Source of the DNA: JAZQNF01 sp045641505
GTDB taxonomy: Bacteria; Bacillota; Clostridia; Lachnospirales; Bianqueaceae
NCBI GenBank assembly: GCA_045641505.1
Contig: JAZUHB010000045.1
Span: forward strand, 1 to 64,000
DNA: 64,000 nt
Reading direction: 5' to 3'
Positions 26,581-34,728 of this stretch are shown one piece after another (the first letter of the stretch is position 1; the number at the start of each line of letters is the position of its first letter). The notes below the pieces were generated by a model, which was not told the origin of the DNA, did no database searches, and saw only the letters and a program-made list of their open reading frames with translations. The translations under genes and the position numbers were made by a program.

Positions 26581-27498
26581 TCAGCCGGGCGCCGGCCCGT
26601 CCGAGAGGCGCCGCGCGAGCTCGGTCAGGCCGCGCAGACGGGTCTCATATTCCGCCTCGCTTTTCGCGCCGAGGACGTCCGTTTCGAGCGAGAAAACACC
26701 CTGCCAGGCGGTCTCCCGGAGCGCCGCGGAAAACGCGGTCCAGTCGACCGTGCCCTCGCCGGGCAGCCGGTGCTCGTCCGCGCGCCCGCTGTTGTCGTGG
26801 ACGTGGAGGATCTTCACCTCATCCGCCGCCTCGCGCAGGAATGCGCCGGGCGAGACGCCGAGGAAATTCGCGTGGCCGGTGTCGAGGCAGAGCCGAAGCG
26901 CGGGGCTTGCGAGCTCTCTCACGAAGCGGAGCTGCTCCTCCGGCGAGGACAGCGGCATCCGGCAGGGCATGTTCTCCAGGCAGACGACGGCGCCCTCCTC
27001 CTCCGCGGCCCGCGCGAGGCGCGCGAAGAACTCACGGTTCACGCGGAGCATTTCGGAACGGATGGCTTCGGCGCGGATGGCTTCGGCCGGAAGACCGGGC
27101 TCCGCGAGACGCGCCGGAAGCATGGCTTCGGTGATCTGCGCCGGATCGTCGCCCAGCGGGTAGAGCGGATGGATGGCCATGTAGGGCGTGCCCAGAAGGC
27201 GCGCCGCCCGGAGCGCCCGACGCATTTTTTCGAAACGCTCGGCGCGGTCCTCCTCCGTCGCGTCCCGCTCGGGCCAGCGCCAGGGACCGTGGATCTGCGA
27301 GACGAAAAGCCCCGCTTCCCCGATCTGCGCGCGGACGCGGGCGAGGAAGACCTCGGCTTCGGCCTCCGGCAGCGTGTAGGGGAGCGTCCCTGTGTCGCTC
27401 AGGTTCAGGTCGAGCGCGCCGATGCCGCAGCGCCGGAGCCGGCGGAGCCGCGCCGCGAAGGCCTCCTCCGGCAGGAGCTTCTGGCTGATGCCGATCAT
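26581..27498 (-). CDS. Sugar phosphate isomerase/epimerase (AP endonuclease 2-type TIM barrel)
   Basis: A 305-aa cytoplasmic TIM-barrel protein of the xylose-isomerase-like family. Metal-site features include HGPWRWP, CLENMPCRM, LCLDTGHAN (Asp and His) and ILHVHDN near the C-terminal half. Members interconvert sugars or sugar phosphates; the substrate is not readable from sequence. The start ATG overlaps the stop of the LacI-type gene by 4 bases (ATGA), so it is translationally coupled to the regulator. The open frame goes further upstream, but that part is a shadow of the regulator gene. Confidence 0.82.
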   Translation of the reverse strand: MIGISQKLLPEEAFAARLRRLRRCGIGALDLNLSDTGTLPYTLPEAEAEVFLARVRAQIGEAGLFVSQIHGPWRWPERDATEEDRAERFEKMRRALRAARLLGTPYMAIHPLYPLGDDPAQITEAMLPARLAEPGLPAEAIRAEAIRSEMLRVNREFFARLARAAEEEGAVVCLENMPCRMPLSSPEEQLRFVRELASPALRLCLDTGHANFLGVSPGAFLREAADEVKILHVHDNSGRADEHRLPGEGTVDWTAFSAALRETAWQGVFSLETDVLGAKSEAEYETRLRGLTELARRLSDGPAPG

Positions 27499-28490
27499 TG
27501 CAGTGTCGCGGTGGATTCGCGGACCACCAGCCGGGGATTCAGCGAGATGTTCTCGACGGGCTTGTTGGGCCGGGCCAGGCGCGCCATCATCAGGTCGCAG
27601 GCCAGCTCGCCCATGTCGCCGACGAAGTTCGTCACGGTCGTCAGCGGCGGGTCCATGTACTTGGCGGAATAGATATCGCTCGCGCTCACCACGGAGAAAT
27701 CCTGCGGGACCGCGTAGCCGGCCCGCTTCGCCGCGTAGATCACGCCGCGGGCGATCTCGTCGTAGGCCGCATAGATCGCGGTCGGCAGCTCCTTGCAGGC
27801 GAGGATGCGGTTCATCCCCTCCTTGCCGCTCTTCTCGAAGCGACTGTCGGTGACCACGATGTATTCCTCGTTCACGGGCAGGCCGCGGTCGCGCAGATAC
27901 TGCTCGAACGCCTGCCGCTTGTTCTCGGTCAGGGTCTCGCCCACGTAGCCGATGCGGCGGTGCCCCAGCTTGATCAGGTGCTCGAGCGCCAGGTGGACGT
28001 ACGAATCGGCGTCCATGCAGAGCGAGTCGCAGAGGTCGGTCTTCTCGACCATGGACACCAGCAGGAAGGGCACGGTCTTGTTGTTCGTCACGAGGCGGCG
28101 GAAGGACTCCGTGACCTCCTCGTGCTCGGCGAAGCAGATCACGCCGCAGACGCCGACCCGCAGCAGCTCCTTGATGCACTTCTCCTCCTGCTCCTCGGTG
28201 AAATCGGTGAGCATGAGCAGCATCTGCATCTTCTGCTCGCGCAGGGCCTTCCGCAGCGAATCCAGGATCATCACGTAGTACGAGCTGTTGAGCTCAGGCG
28301 CGACGACGCCGATCACGTTCGAGCGGCTCTTGGCCCGCTCGGTCTCGCGGATTTCGTAGCCCATGCTCTCGGCGATCTGCTGGACGACCGCCACGGTTTG
28401 CTCGTTCAGCTCGCCGGTGTTGCGCAGGGCCTTGGAGACGGTGGGGACGCTGAGCCCGGCCGCCGCCGCGATGTCTTTCAGTTTGACCAT
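27495..28490 (-). CDS. LacI-family transcriptional regulator
   Basis: A 331-aa repressor: N-terminal helix-turn-helix (MVKLKDIAAAAGLSVPTVSKAL, about 1-25), hinge, and periplasmic-binding-like sensor domain (about 60-331). ATG 28490 is chosen because AAGGAA lies 9 bases upstream; a GTG at 28508 is in frame but poorly placed. It should sense a sugar from PUL1. Two TTTCGAAA palindromes in its own promoter and four in the PUL1 promoter suggest autoregulation and control of the operon. Coupled to the isomerase gene by a 4-base overlap. Confidence 0.9.
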   Translation of the reverse strand: MVKLKDIAAAAGLSVPTVSKALRNTGELNEQTVAVVQQIAESMGYEIRETERAKSRSNVIGVVAPELNSSYYVMILDSLRKALREQKMQMLLMLTDFTEEQEEKCIKELLRVGVCGVICFAEHEEVTESFRRLVTNNKTVPFLLVSMVEKTDLCDSLCMDADSYVHLALEHLIKLGHRRIGYVGETLTENKRQAFEQYLRDRGLPVNEEYIVVTDSRFEKSGKEGMNRILACKELPTAIYAAYDEIARGVIYAAKRAGYAVPQDFSVVSASDIYSAKYMDPPLTTVTNFVGDMGELACDLMMARLARPNKPVENISLNPRLVVRESTATLQ

Positions 28491-28518
28491 TTCCGTTACT
28501 TCCTTCACGTTTTTTTAT

Positions 28519-28560
28519 ACTTTAGCAAGCGGAGTTTCGAAAGTCAAGATTGTTTCGAAA
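28519..28560 (-). promoter_or_regulatory. Promoter of the LacI-type gene with two TTTCGAAA operators
   Basis: Minus strand: -35 TTGACT (28542-28547), 17-bp spacer, -10 TAAAGT (28519-28524). TTTCGAAA occurs at 28535-28542, touching the -35 box, and at 28553-28560 just upstream; their centres are 18 bp apart. This layout is typical of autorepression. Confidence 0.65.
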
Positions 28561-28632
28561 ATGGGAGGCGGGGCGGATGGCCGCCGGATGGCGGCGGCCA
28601 GTCATTCATGGAAAAGCTCCGCGTTCCGCAGG

Positions 28633-28677
28633 CGACTTGAGTGATTTCGACTTGTGTGTTTTCGACTTGAGTGTTTT
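28633..28677. repeat. Three tandem 15-bp repeats in the intergenic region
   Basis: CGACTTGAGTGATTT, CGACTTGTGTGTTTT and CGACTTGAGTGTTTT follow one another without gaps. Related CACTCAACT words appear on the plus strand near 28801 and 28853. The 470-bp stretch 28491-28960 contains this, the LacI-type promoter and a terminator, and no gene that I can support. Confidence 0.6.
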
Positions 28678-28934
28678 TCCCGAAAAAAGTGTTTTTACAC
28701 GCAATTTTGAGACCTGCGGTGAGTGGTTTTTCTAAAAAAAGTGACTTCCCACCTATATTCTCCACGCGAGTTGTGTGGAATGACCGAAAAAAGCCGCCTT
28801 CGCACTCAACTAACCTCCAAAAGTTGTATGTTTTTTCCTGAAAAACCGGATTTACACTCAACTGCGGCAATTGCGCCGCGGCCGCCCGCCCCAAAAAGGC
28901 TTGCCACGGTTGCCTTCCAAAGCTACCCCACAAA

Positions 28935-28958
28935 AAAAGGACCCCGCGGGGTCCTTTT
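28935..28958 (-). terminator. Terminator after the 28961-32449 operon
   Basis: AAAAGGACCCCG CGGGGTCCTTTT is a perfect 24-bp palindrome at 28935-28958, directly downstream of the stop at 28961 on the minus strand. Confidence 0.8.
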
Positions 28959-28960
28959 CA

Positions 28961-29758
28961 TCATTTTCGGATCGGCACGTTCTCCTCGACCAGGTTCAGC
29001 AGGCGCACCATCATCTCGCAGTCGCGGAGCGTGTCGCGGGAGCAGGGGGCGAGCGGCGTCAGCAGGAGCTTCACGCCCGATTCCGCGCACTCCTCGAAGA
29101 ACTGCGTCTTCAGGTCGGGCAGCGGATACCAGAGCCAGGCGCCATCGACAGCCGCCGCGCGAAGCTCATCGACATCCGCGGCGCGGCGCCCATCGACACC
29201 CGCGGCGCGGCGCCCGACGTCCTCCGCGAGAATCTCCTCCTTGCAGCCGAGCGGGCCCTGCAGGTACGTGAAGCGGACCGGGCGGCCGTGCAGCTCCTCC
29301 GCGAGGAAGCGGAGCGCCCGCGCGAGCTCGCGGACCGGGCCCTCGGTCACGCCGGCGCAGAAGCCGTTCATGATGCCCTTCGGAAGGAGCGCGCCGCGCA
29401 GGGTGTTGTCCGGCTGCGAGCGGGCGAGCTCGAGGGTGTTCAGCGCCTCGTCCGGCGCGCCGAGAAGCAGGCGGCCGTTCCAGGCGAGGGGAATCCAGCA
29501 GAGCAGCCGCCGGCCGGCCGCGTCCTCGAGCCAAAGCTCCGCGAAGGGCGGGAGGCGCTTCACGCGGGGACGCAGGAAGCCGCCGCGGTACGAGCCGCGG
29601 AAGAAGCGGCGGAGCCTCAGCAGGCGAAGGCCCGGCAGCGCCCCGGCGAGCTTCGCCGCGAGCTCCTCCGCCGCGCCGCGCTCCCAAAGCCGGGCGCAGA
29701 GGCCTTCCGTGTCCTCATAGGAAAGGGTATCGAAATAGACGTGGCAATCCTGTTCCAA
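28961..29758 (-). CDS. Protein of unknown function
   Basis: A 265-aa soluble protein that I do not recognise. It begins MEQDCHVYFDTLSYEDTEG from a TTG start, with GAAAGGAAA upstream. Arg/Leu-rich in the middle (LRRFFRGSYRGGFLRP) and ending in a stretch, SRDTLRDCEMMVRLLNL. Residues 180-205 contain an in-frame 8-residue tandem repeat (three 24-bp copies at 29143-29214). It is the last gene of an operon with a HAD phosphatase, a GDPD and an EamA exporter, 15 bases after the exporter stop. Confidence 0.6.
   Translation of the reverse strand: MEQDCHVYFDTLSYEDTEGLCARLWERGAAEELAAKLAGALPGLRLLRLRRFFRGSYRGGFLRPRVKRLPPFAELWLEDAAGRRLLCWIPLAWNGRLLLGAPDEALNTLELARSQPDNTLRGALLPKGIMNGFCAGVTEGPVRELARALRFLAEELHGRPVRFTYLQGPLGCKEEILAEDVGRRAAGVDGRRAADVDELRAAAVDGAWLWYPLPDLKTQFFEECAESGVKLLLTPLAPCSRDTLRDCEMMVRLLNLVEENVPIRK
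29143..29214. repeat. Three 24-bp tandem repeats inside the 28961 gene
   Basis: Copies start at 29143, 29167 and 29191, each beginning CATCGACA. The period of 24 keeps the reading frame, giving an 8-residue repeat (VDGRRAAD-like) in the protein. Confidence 0.7.
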
Positions 29759-29773
29759 AATGCTCGTTTCCTT

Positions 29774-30784
29774 TCAGTTGATGTCCGAATCGGCGGAATC
29801 CGGCGCTTCCGCCGACTCCGTCGAGGGCGCGAGCGCAGCAGACTCAAGTGTCGTCGGCTCCGTCGCGGGCGCGAGCGCAGCAGACCCAAGTGTCGCCGGC
29901 TCCGTCCGCTTCTCCGGCAGCTCCGCGACGAGGGCCGCGCCCAGAATCAGCGCCGCGCCAATCCAGCCCCAGAGCGACAGCGGCTCCGCCAGCAGGAAGA
30001 ACGACAGCAGCACCGCGGTCAGCGGGTCGATGTAGCTCATGAACGCGACGGTCGAGGCCGGGAGCCGGCCCATCGAGCTGAAATACAGCAGATACGCGAC
30101 GCCCGTGTTCACGACGCCGAGCCAGAGCAGCACCCAGACCGACGCGCCGCCGCGCAGGGGCGCGAAGTCCTCCGTGAGAAGCAGGTAGGGCAGGATGATC
30201 GCCGCGGCCGCCGCGAGCTGGATCACCGTCCGCTCGAGGCCCGTGGGACCGTCCGGCGCGGTCTTGTTGAGCAGGATCACCGCCGCGTAGAAGAGCGCGG
30301 CGCCGAGCGCCAGGATCACGCCGAGCGCGTGCTCGCCGCCGAGGCCGCGGAGTCCCCCCGGGATCACGCCGGAGACCAGCGCCATGCCGGCGCAGGCGCA
30401 GAGCACGCAAAGGAGCTTGCGGAGCGTCAGGCGCTCCTTCAGCACGAGCGGCGCGAGCAGCAGCACGATCATCGGCGCCATGTAGTAGCAAAGCGTCGAG
30501 ACCGCGACGGTGGTGTGCCGGTAAGCCTCGAACAGGAGAATCCAGTTCACGCCGATCGCCGCGCCCGAGAGCGCGAGACGCAGCCAGGTCCGCGCCGGGA
30601 GGCCCCGCGTGAAGCGGCGCCCCGTGACACCCATCGCGAGGAGGAGCACCAGGCTCCCCAGCAGGCCGCGCGCGAAGCAGATCGCCGCGGCGGAAAAATC
30701 GCAGAAGCGGCTGACGATGCCGCCGGTGCCGAAGATCAGCACCGCGAGGAGCATCTGCAGCCGGGCCGATAAGTCTTTTTTCAT
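29774..30784 (-). CDS. EamA/DMT-family transporter
   Basis: A 336-aa inner-membrane protein of the drug/metabolite transporter superfamily: two EamA repeats, about ten membrane segments, from MLLAVLIFGTGGIVSRF at the N-terminus to LWGWIGAALILGAALVAEL near residue 290. Substrates of this family range from amino acids to purines and are not predictable here. The C-terminal 40 residues are an unusual hydrophilic tail built from a 14-residue repeat (TLGSAALAPATEP-like) encoded by a 42-bp duplication near 29826-29909. GAGGCAGGC before the ATG supports the start. Confidence 0.88.
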   Translation of the reverse strand: MKKDLSARLQMLLAVLIFGTGGIVSRFCDFSAAAICFARGLLGSLVLLLAMGVTGRRFTRGLPARTWLRLALSGAAIGVNWILLFEAYRHTTVAVSTLCYYMAPMIVLLLAPLVLKERLTLRKLLCVLCACAGMALVSGVIPGGLRGLGGEHALGVILALGAALFYAAVILLNKTAPDGPTGLERTVIQLAAAAAIILPYLLLTEDFAPLRGGASVWVLLWLGVVNTGVAYLLYFSSMGRLPASTVAFMSYIDPLTAVLLSFFLLAEPLSLWGWIGAALILGAALVAELPEKRTEPATLGSAALAPATEPTTLESAALAPSTESAEAPDSADSDIN

Positions 30785-30802
30785 GCCTGCCTCGACGCCC
30801 CG

Positions 30803-31615
30803 TCAGTCTTCCTTCTCAGGGATGAAGCCCTCGAAGATCGTGGTGACGCCCAGCGCCCGGTTCTCGAGCAGACGCTCCGGCTCCGTGACGGTCCACTCGA
30901 CCGCCACCGCGCCGAAGAGCTTCTCGCAGAGCTGCACCGCGAGTTCCTTCCGGGAGGTATGGTAATCGTAGGCGATGAAATGGGGCCGGCCGGCGAAGTT
31001 CATCAGCAAAAGCCCCGCGACGACGTTCAGGAGCTTCGGCTCCTGCGCCGAGATGGAAAGCTGCCCGCGGCCGACCTTCGGCCGGTTCCAGCGCACCCAC
31101 CAGAGGGCCCGGGGATCGAAGGATTCCACGTAATAGGGACCCTCGTAGAGGTCGAGCTCCTCGAAGACCCGCTTCGACAGCGCGGCGCCGTTGTTGCCGT
31201 CGCACTTGATTTCGATGCACAGCGGGACCTGACCGCGGATCAGCGACAGGAACTCCCCGAAGGTCGGGATGCGCTCGTCCGTGCCGAGGAGCCGAAGCTC
31301 GCGAAGCTCCGCCAGGGTCATCTTGCTGACGCGGCCGCTCACGCCCGTCATGCGCAGCGTCTCCGCGTCGTGGAAGACGACGAGCTGCCCGTCCGCCGTG
31401 AGCTGCACGTCCATCTCCATGCCGAAGCCGTGGTCGATGGCCCGCTGAAAGGCGGCGAGGCTGTTCTCCGGAATGCCCGCGGCGTTGTCGTGGAGGCCCC
31501 GGTGCGCGAGGTCCTGCCGGCCGATCGCGGTGATGGTTCCGTTATGCTTCCAGGACGGCGAGATCAGATAGAAATAGAGCGCGATGAGCGCGAGAACGAC
31601 ATACAGAATCCACAT
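30803..31615 (-). CDS. Glycerophosphodiester phosphodiesterase
   Basis: A 270-aa protein with an N-terminal membrane anchor (about 3-20) and a GDPD domain. LAHRGLHDNAAGIPENSLAA holds the catalytic His and the Glu of the HR...PEN motif, MEMDVQLT the metal-binding Glu/Asp, and VVFHDAETLRMTG the second catalytic His. It hydrolyses glycerophosphodiesters to glycerol 3-phosphate and an alcohol, on the outer face if the anchor is a signal anchor. AAAGGAGA before ATG supports the start. Member of the 32449-28961 operon. Confidence 0.9.
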   Translation of the reverse strand: MWILYVVLALIALYFYLISPSWKHNGTITAIGRQDLAHRGLHDNAAGIPENSLAAFQRAIDHGFGMEMDVQLTADGQLVVFHDAETLRMTGVSGRVSKMTLAELRELRLLGTDERIPTFGEFLSLIRGQVPLCIEIKCDGNNGAALSKRVFEELDLYEGPYYVESFDPRALWWVRWNRPKVGRGQLSISAQEPKLLNVVAGLLLMNFAGRPHFIAYDYHTSRKELAVQLCEKLFGAVAVEWTVTEPERLLENRALGVTTIFEGFIPEKED

Positions 31616-31627
31616 GGCAGTCTCCTT

Positions 31628-32449
31628 TCAATTCCGGGCGCTTTCGAGGCGCCAGAGCTCCGCAAGCTCCGCGAGATCCCGCACCGCCAGGGTCGGTTTC
31701 GTTTCGGAGCGGGCCAGGTCCTCCTCCGAGGTCTCGCCGCAGAGGACCAGGACGGTATCGATGCCCGCGTTCACGCCGCAGGCGATGTCGGTGTAGATCC
31801 GGTCGCCGATCAGGAGCGTCTCCTCCGGCGCGCAGCCCGCAAGCGCCATCGCCGCGCGGGCCATCAGCGGTTCAGGCTTGCCGACGAAATCAGGCCGCCG
31901 CCCTGTCGCCCGCGTGATCATCTCGCAGACCGAGCCGCAGTCCGGCACGAAGCCGTACCAGGTCGGGCAGACCCAGTCGGGATTGGTGGCCACCCAGGGC
32001 AGCCCCCGTCCCAGCAGGATGCAGACGTCCTCGAGCTTCCGGAAGGTGAGCTCGCGGTCGAAGCCGGAGAGCACCAGCTCGATGCCGTCCTCGAGCTCCG
32101 TTGTGACGTTGAAGCCCGCTTCCTCCATCTGCGTGAGGAAGGAACGGGTGCCGGCCAGGTAGATGCGCATCGACCGCGCCCGCTCGCCGAAGCGCTCCCG
32201 GAGATAGAGGACCGTGGCGTCGACGGAGGTGAAAAAATCCTCCGGCTCCGCGGGCAGTCCCAGCCGCCGCAGCTTCTCCAGATAGCCGCCGATCCCGCGC
32301 GACGAGTTGTTCGTCACGTAAAGATACCGGCCGCCGGTCCCGCGGACGCGGCGCAGGAACTCCGCCGCGCCGGGCAGCAGTTCCTCGTCCAGGTAGAGCG
32401 TTCCGTCCATGTCGAGGAGGAACAGTTTTTTCTTGCAAAGGGAAAGCAT
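31628..32449 (-). CDS. HAD-IIA family phosphatase (NagD/PGP-like)
   Basis: A 273-aa haloacid dehalogenase-type phosphatase. Motif I LLDMDGTLYL near residue 14, motif II YVTNNSSRG, motif III with the conserved Lys in GKPEP, motif IV LIGDRIYTDI, with a type IIA cap. Family members hydrolyse sugar phosphates, nucleotides or 4-nitrophenyl phosphate; the substrate is unknown. ATG 32449 is preferred, with GGGAGGA 5 bases upstream; the frame has earlier ATGs without such a site. First gene of its operon. Confidence 0.88.
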   Translation of the reverse strand: MLSLCKKKLFLLDMDGTLYLDEELLPGAAEFLRRVRGTGGRYLYVTNNSSRGIGGYLEKLRRLGLPAEPEDFFTSVDATVLYLRERFGERARSMRIYLAGTRSFLTQMEEAGFNVTTELEDGIELVLSGFDRELTFRKLEDVCILLGRGLPWVATNPDWVCPTWYGFVPDCGSVCEMITRATGRRPDFVGKPEPLMARAAMALAGCAPEETLLIGDRIYTDIACGVNAGIDTVLVLCGETSEEDLARSETKPTLAVRDLAELAELWRLESARN

Positions 32450-32480
32450 GGGATCCTCCCGGAAAAACATTCTTTCCGCC

Positions 32481-32509
32481 ATTATAGCCGCTCGGGGCGC
32501 TTTACGCAA
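32481..32509 (-). promoter_or_regulatory. Promoter of the HAD-GDPD-EamA operon
   Basis: Minus strand: -35 TTGCGT (32504-32509), 17-bp spacer, -10 TATAAT (32481-32486), about 30 bp before ATG 32449. Confidence 0.75.
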
Positions 32510-32514
32510 GAGAA

Positions 32515-32538
32515 GAGCCGCCCCGGGCGGGACGGCTC
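32515..32538. terminator. Hairpin after the PUL2 operon
   Basis: GAGCCGCCC pairs with GGGACGGCTC (one mismatch) around a short CGGGC loop. The T tract is poor, so termination strength is uncertain. Confidence 0.45.
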
Positions 32539-32551
32539 CTCAGTCAAAAGC

Positions 32552-33361
32552 TTACTTCTTCTTTTTCTTGGAAAGCAGGATGATTACCAGCGCGATTACC
32601 AGCACGGCAGCGCCAATCCCGACGTACAGCCAGGGGAAATTGGCCGCGGGAACGGGCTCGGGCTCGGACTCCTCAGCGGGTTTGGATTCCTCGGCAGGCT
32701 TGGACTCCTCGGCGGGCTGGGACTCTTCCTCAGACTCCTCCTTGGATTCCTCGACCGGCGCGATGCTTTCCTCCTCACCCTCTACGTAGAAGATGAGATC
32801 GACAGGCAGGTAGTCGATGCCGGGCGCTTCGGTGAAGATCCAGCTGCCGTCAGCCAGATTCAGATTCACGTAGCCGACGAACGAGAGCTCAGGCTCGGTC
32901 GTCACGGCGGAGCTGTCATAGAACTTGTCGAAGGGGCCGTAGAAGTCGGAGCAGAGGTAATAGGTCTTGCCCGCCTCCAGGGTCACGTACTCGTATTTCT
33001 CCAGATAGGCATACTCGAAGGTGCCGTCGACGGAGTCCTCATAGCCCTGCACGGCCACGCCGGAAAGAACCAGGGAACCGTCGGCCTCCGTGATGAGGAA
33101 CGCGTGGGAGATGTTGCCGGCGGAGAAGAACATGCGGCCGACAGCCGTCACGGTGATGTCCTTGTCGCCGATCTGAATCGCGGCGCCGGCCCAACCGACC
33201 TCGATGGGATTCGCGTCGCCTTCGACGTTGCGCTCACCGGTCAGCGTAATTTCCTTGACCGCCTTCTTGCCCTTGCCGGCCGCAGAGGACGGAAGGATCA
33301 GCCCGGTCACGAGCAGAACGGAGACCAAAAGAGCTGCCAAAATTTTGACTTTGTTTTTCAT
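32552..33361 (-). CDS. Membrane-anchored surface protein with one copy of an unassigned beta-domain
   Basis: A 269-aa protein: signal peptide (about 1-30), one domain of roughly 130 residues (DITVTAVGRMFFSAGNISHAF to LIFYVEG), a Glu/Ser/Lys/Pro linker, and a C-terminal membrane segment (WLYVGIGAAVLVIALVIILL) with KKKKK tail. There is no LPXTG. The domain is homologous to both copies in the next gene (33383). I cannot name it; a DUF4082-like jelly roll is possible. AGGTGA before ATG 33361 supports the start. Last gene of PUL2. Confidence 0.7.
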   Translation of the reverse strand: MKNKVKILAALLVSVLLVTGLILPSSAAGKGKKAVKEITLTGERNVEGDANPIEVGWAGAAIQIGDKDITVTAVGRMFFSAGNISHAFLITEADGSLVLSGVAVQGYEDSVDGTFEYAYLEKYEYVTLEAGKTYYLCSDFYGPFDKFYDSSAVTTEPELSFVGYVNLNLADGSWIFTEAPGIDYLPVDLIFYVEGEEESIAPVEESKEESEEESQPAEESKPAEESKPAEESEPEPVPAANFPWLYVGIGAAVLVIALVIILLSKKKKK

Positions 33362-33382
33362 GTAAATCACCTCAGAATAGAA

Positions 33383-34705
33383 TCAGGCGTTCCGGCGGCG
33401 CTTGCTCAGCAGGATAGCCAGAGCGCCGAAGGAAAGGATCAGGACGGCGGAAACGACCAGCAGGCTGTTGTCGCCGGTGTTCGGAAGGGCCAGGTAGCAG
33501 AAGTCCACAGGACCCCAGCCGGTGTTCTCGGCCTCGAAGAAATCGTAACCTCCGGTACCGTTCACGATTGCGATACCGTCGATGGTCGCGACACCGGTGT
33601 GCTGCTGCACGGCGCCGGCGTAGAACTTATCGGTCGGGCCCCAGAAGTCGCCGATGAGGTAATAGCGCTGACCGGCTCTCAGGGTAATGGGACCGCCCGC
33701 CAGATTGCCGTACACGAAACCTTCGGAGCTGCGGGTACCGACAACGGCGGTGCCGAGGATCGTACCGTCCTCAGCCGCGATCATCAGGTTGTGGCTCGCG
33801 TTGCTGTTGGGCGTATACCAACGGCCGAGACGGGTCACGGTCACATCGGCAGAGCCGACGGTAATGCGCATTCCGGCCCAGCCTGCAGGCATATTCACTT
33901 CCGCGCCCACATTGCCGGGGCCGCCCAGCTCCACGCCGGTCGTGAAGGCACGCTCGACGTATTCGGGCTCCTCAGGCTCAGGCTCGCTGCTCTCGGGCTC
34001 AGGCTCGGACTCGGGTTCGGTGCTCTCAGGCTCGCTGCTTTCGGGCTCGGATTCAGACTCGGGCTCAGACTCAGGCTCAGTGCTTTCGGGCTCGGACTCA
34101 GGCTCGGACTCGGATTCGGATTCCTCCTCTTCCAGCACGATGTAGGTCAGGTCGAGAGGACCCCAGCTGTTGTTGGCAGTGCCGGCAATCAGCGAATAGG
34201 TGCCGATGACGATGCCGTCGACCGAGATATCGTCGCAGGCAACGATGGGATTGTGGGCGTAGAACTTATCGGTATCGCCCCAGTAATCCGACACGAAATA
34301 GTAACTGGTATTCGCCTGAAGGATCACGTCGCCGCCGGTAACCGACGCGTACACGAAACCGTCTGCCTGTCCGGCAGTCGCGTTGGTGACTGCCTGGCCG
34401 TATTGCATGACCAGAGAGCCGTCCATGTTCGCAATCAGGAAATTATGGGTCAGGTTGCTGCCGGCCGTATACCAGCGCCCGACGGAAAGGACCTGAATGT
34501 CCTCGTCCCCGACCGTAATCTGCATACCGGCCCAACCGTTCGGCATGCTGACTTCTCCGCCGACGTTGCCTTCCCCGTAGGGACCGTCCAGAGAGACGGT
34601 CAGATGCTGTTCGGCAGGATCAGCCGAAACGGTCCGAAGCTTCAGCCCAAAGCCGAAGATGACGGCGACGCTCAGCAGAATGCAAAGCCATTTGATCTTT
34701 TTCAT
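33383..34705 (-). CDS. LPNTG sortase-anchored protein with two copies of the unassigned domain
   Basis: A 440-aa cell-wall protein: signal peptide (about 1-28), two homologous domains (about 45-195 and 265-400), separated by a Ser-Glu-Pro linker, then LPNTGDNS, a hydrophobic segment and a KRRRNA tail, so sortase should link it to peptidoglycan. Each domain has VGRWYTxxSNxxHNxxIAxxDG, GDxWGxTDKFYA and a final WGPxDxxYxxL. Likely a glycan-binding surface protein of PUL2, by context. AGGAGG before ATG supports the start. Confidence 0.8.
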   Translation of the reverse strand: MKKIKWLCILLSVAVIFGFGLKLRTVSADPAEQHLTVSLDGPYGEGNVGGEVSMPNGWAGMQITVGDEDIQVLSVGRWYTAGSNLTHNFLIANMDGSLVMQYGQAVTNATAGQADGFVYASVTGGDVILQANTSYYFVSDYWGDTDKFYAHNPIVACDDISVDGIVIGTYSLIAGTANNSWGPLDLTYIVLEEEESESESEPESEPESTEPESEPESESEPESSEPESTEPESEPEPESSEPEPEEPEYVERAFTTGVELGGPGNVGAEVNMPAGWAGMRITVGSADVTVTRLGRWYTPNSNASHNLMIAAEDGTILGTAVVGTRSSEGFVYGNLAGGPITLRAGQRYYLIGDFWGPTDKFYAGAVQQHTGVATIDGIAIVNGTGGYDFFEAENTGWGPVDFCYLALPNTGDNSLLVVSAVLILSFGALAILLSKRRRNA

Positions 34706-34728
34706 CGTTGTTCCTCCTATACTTTTTA

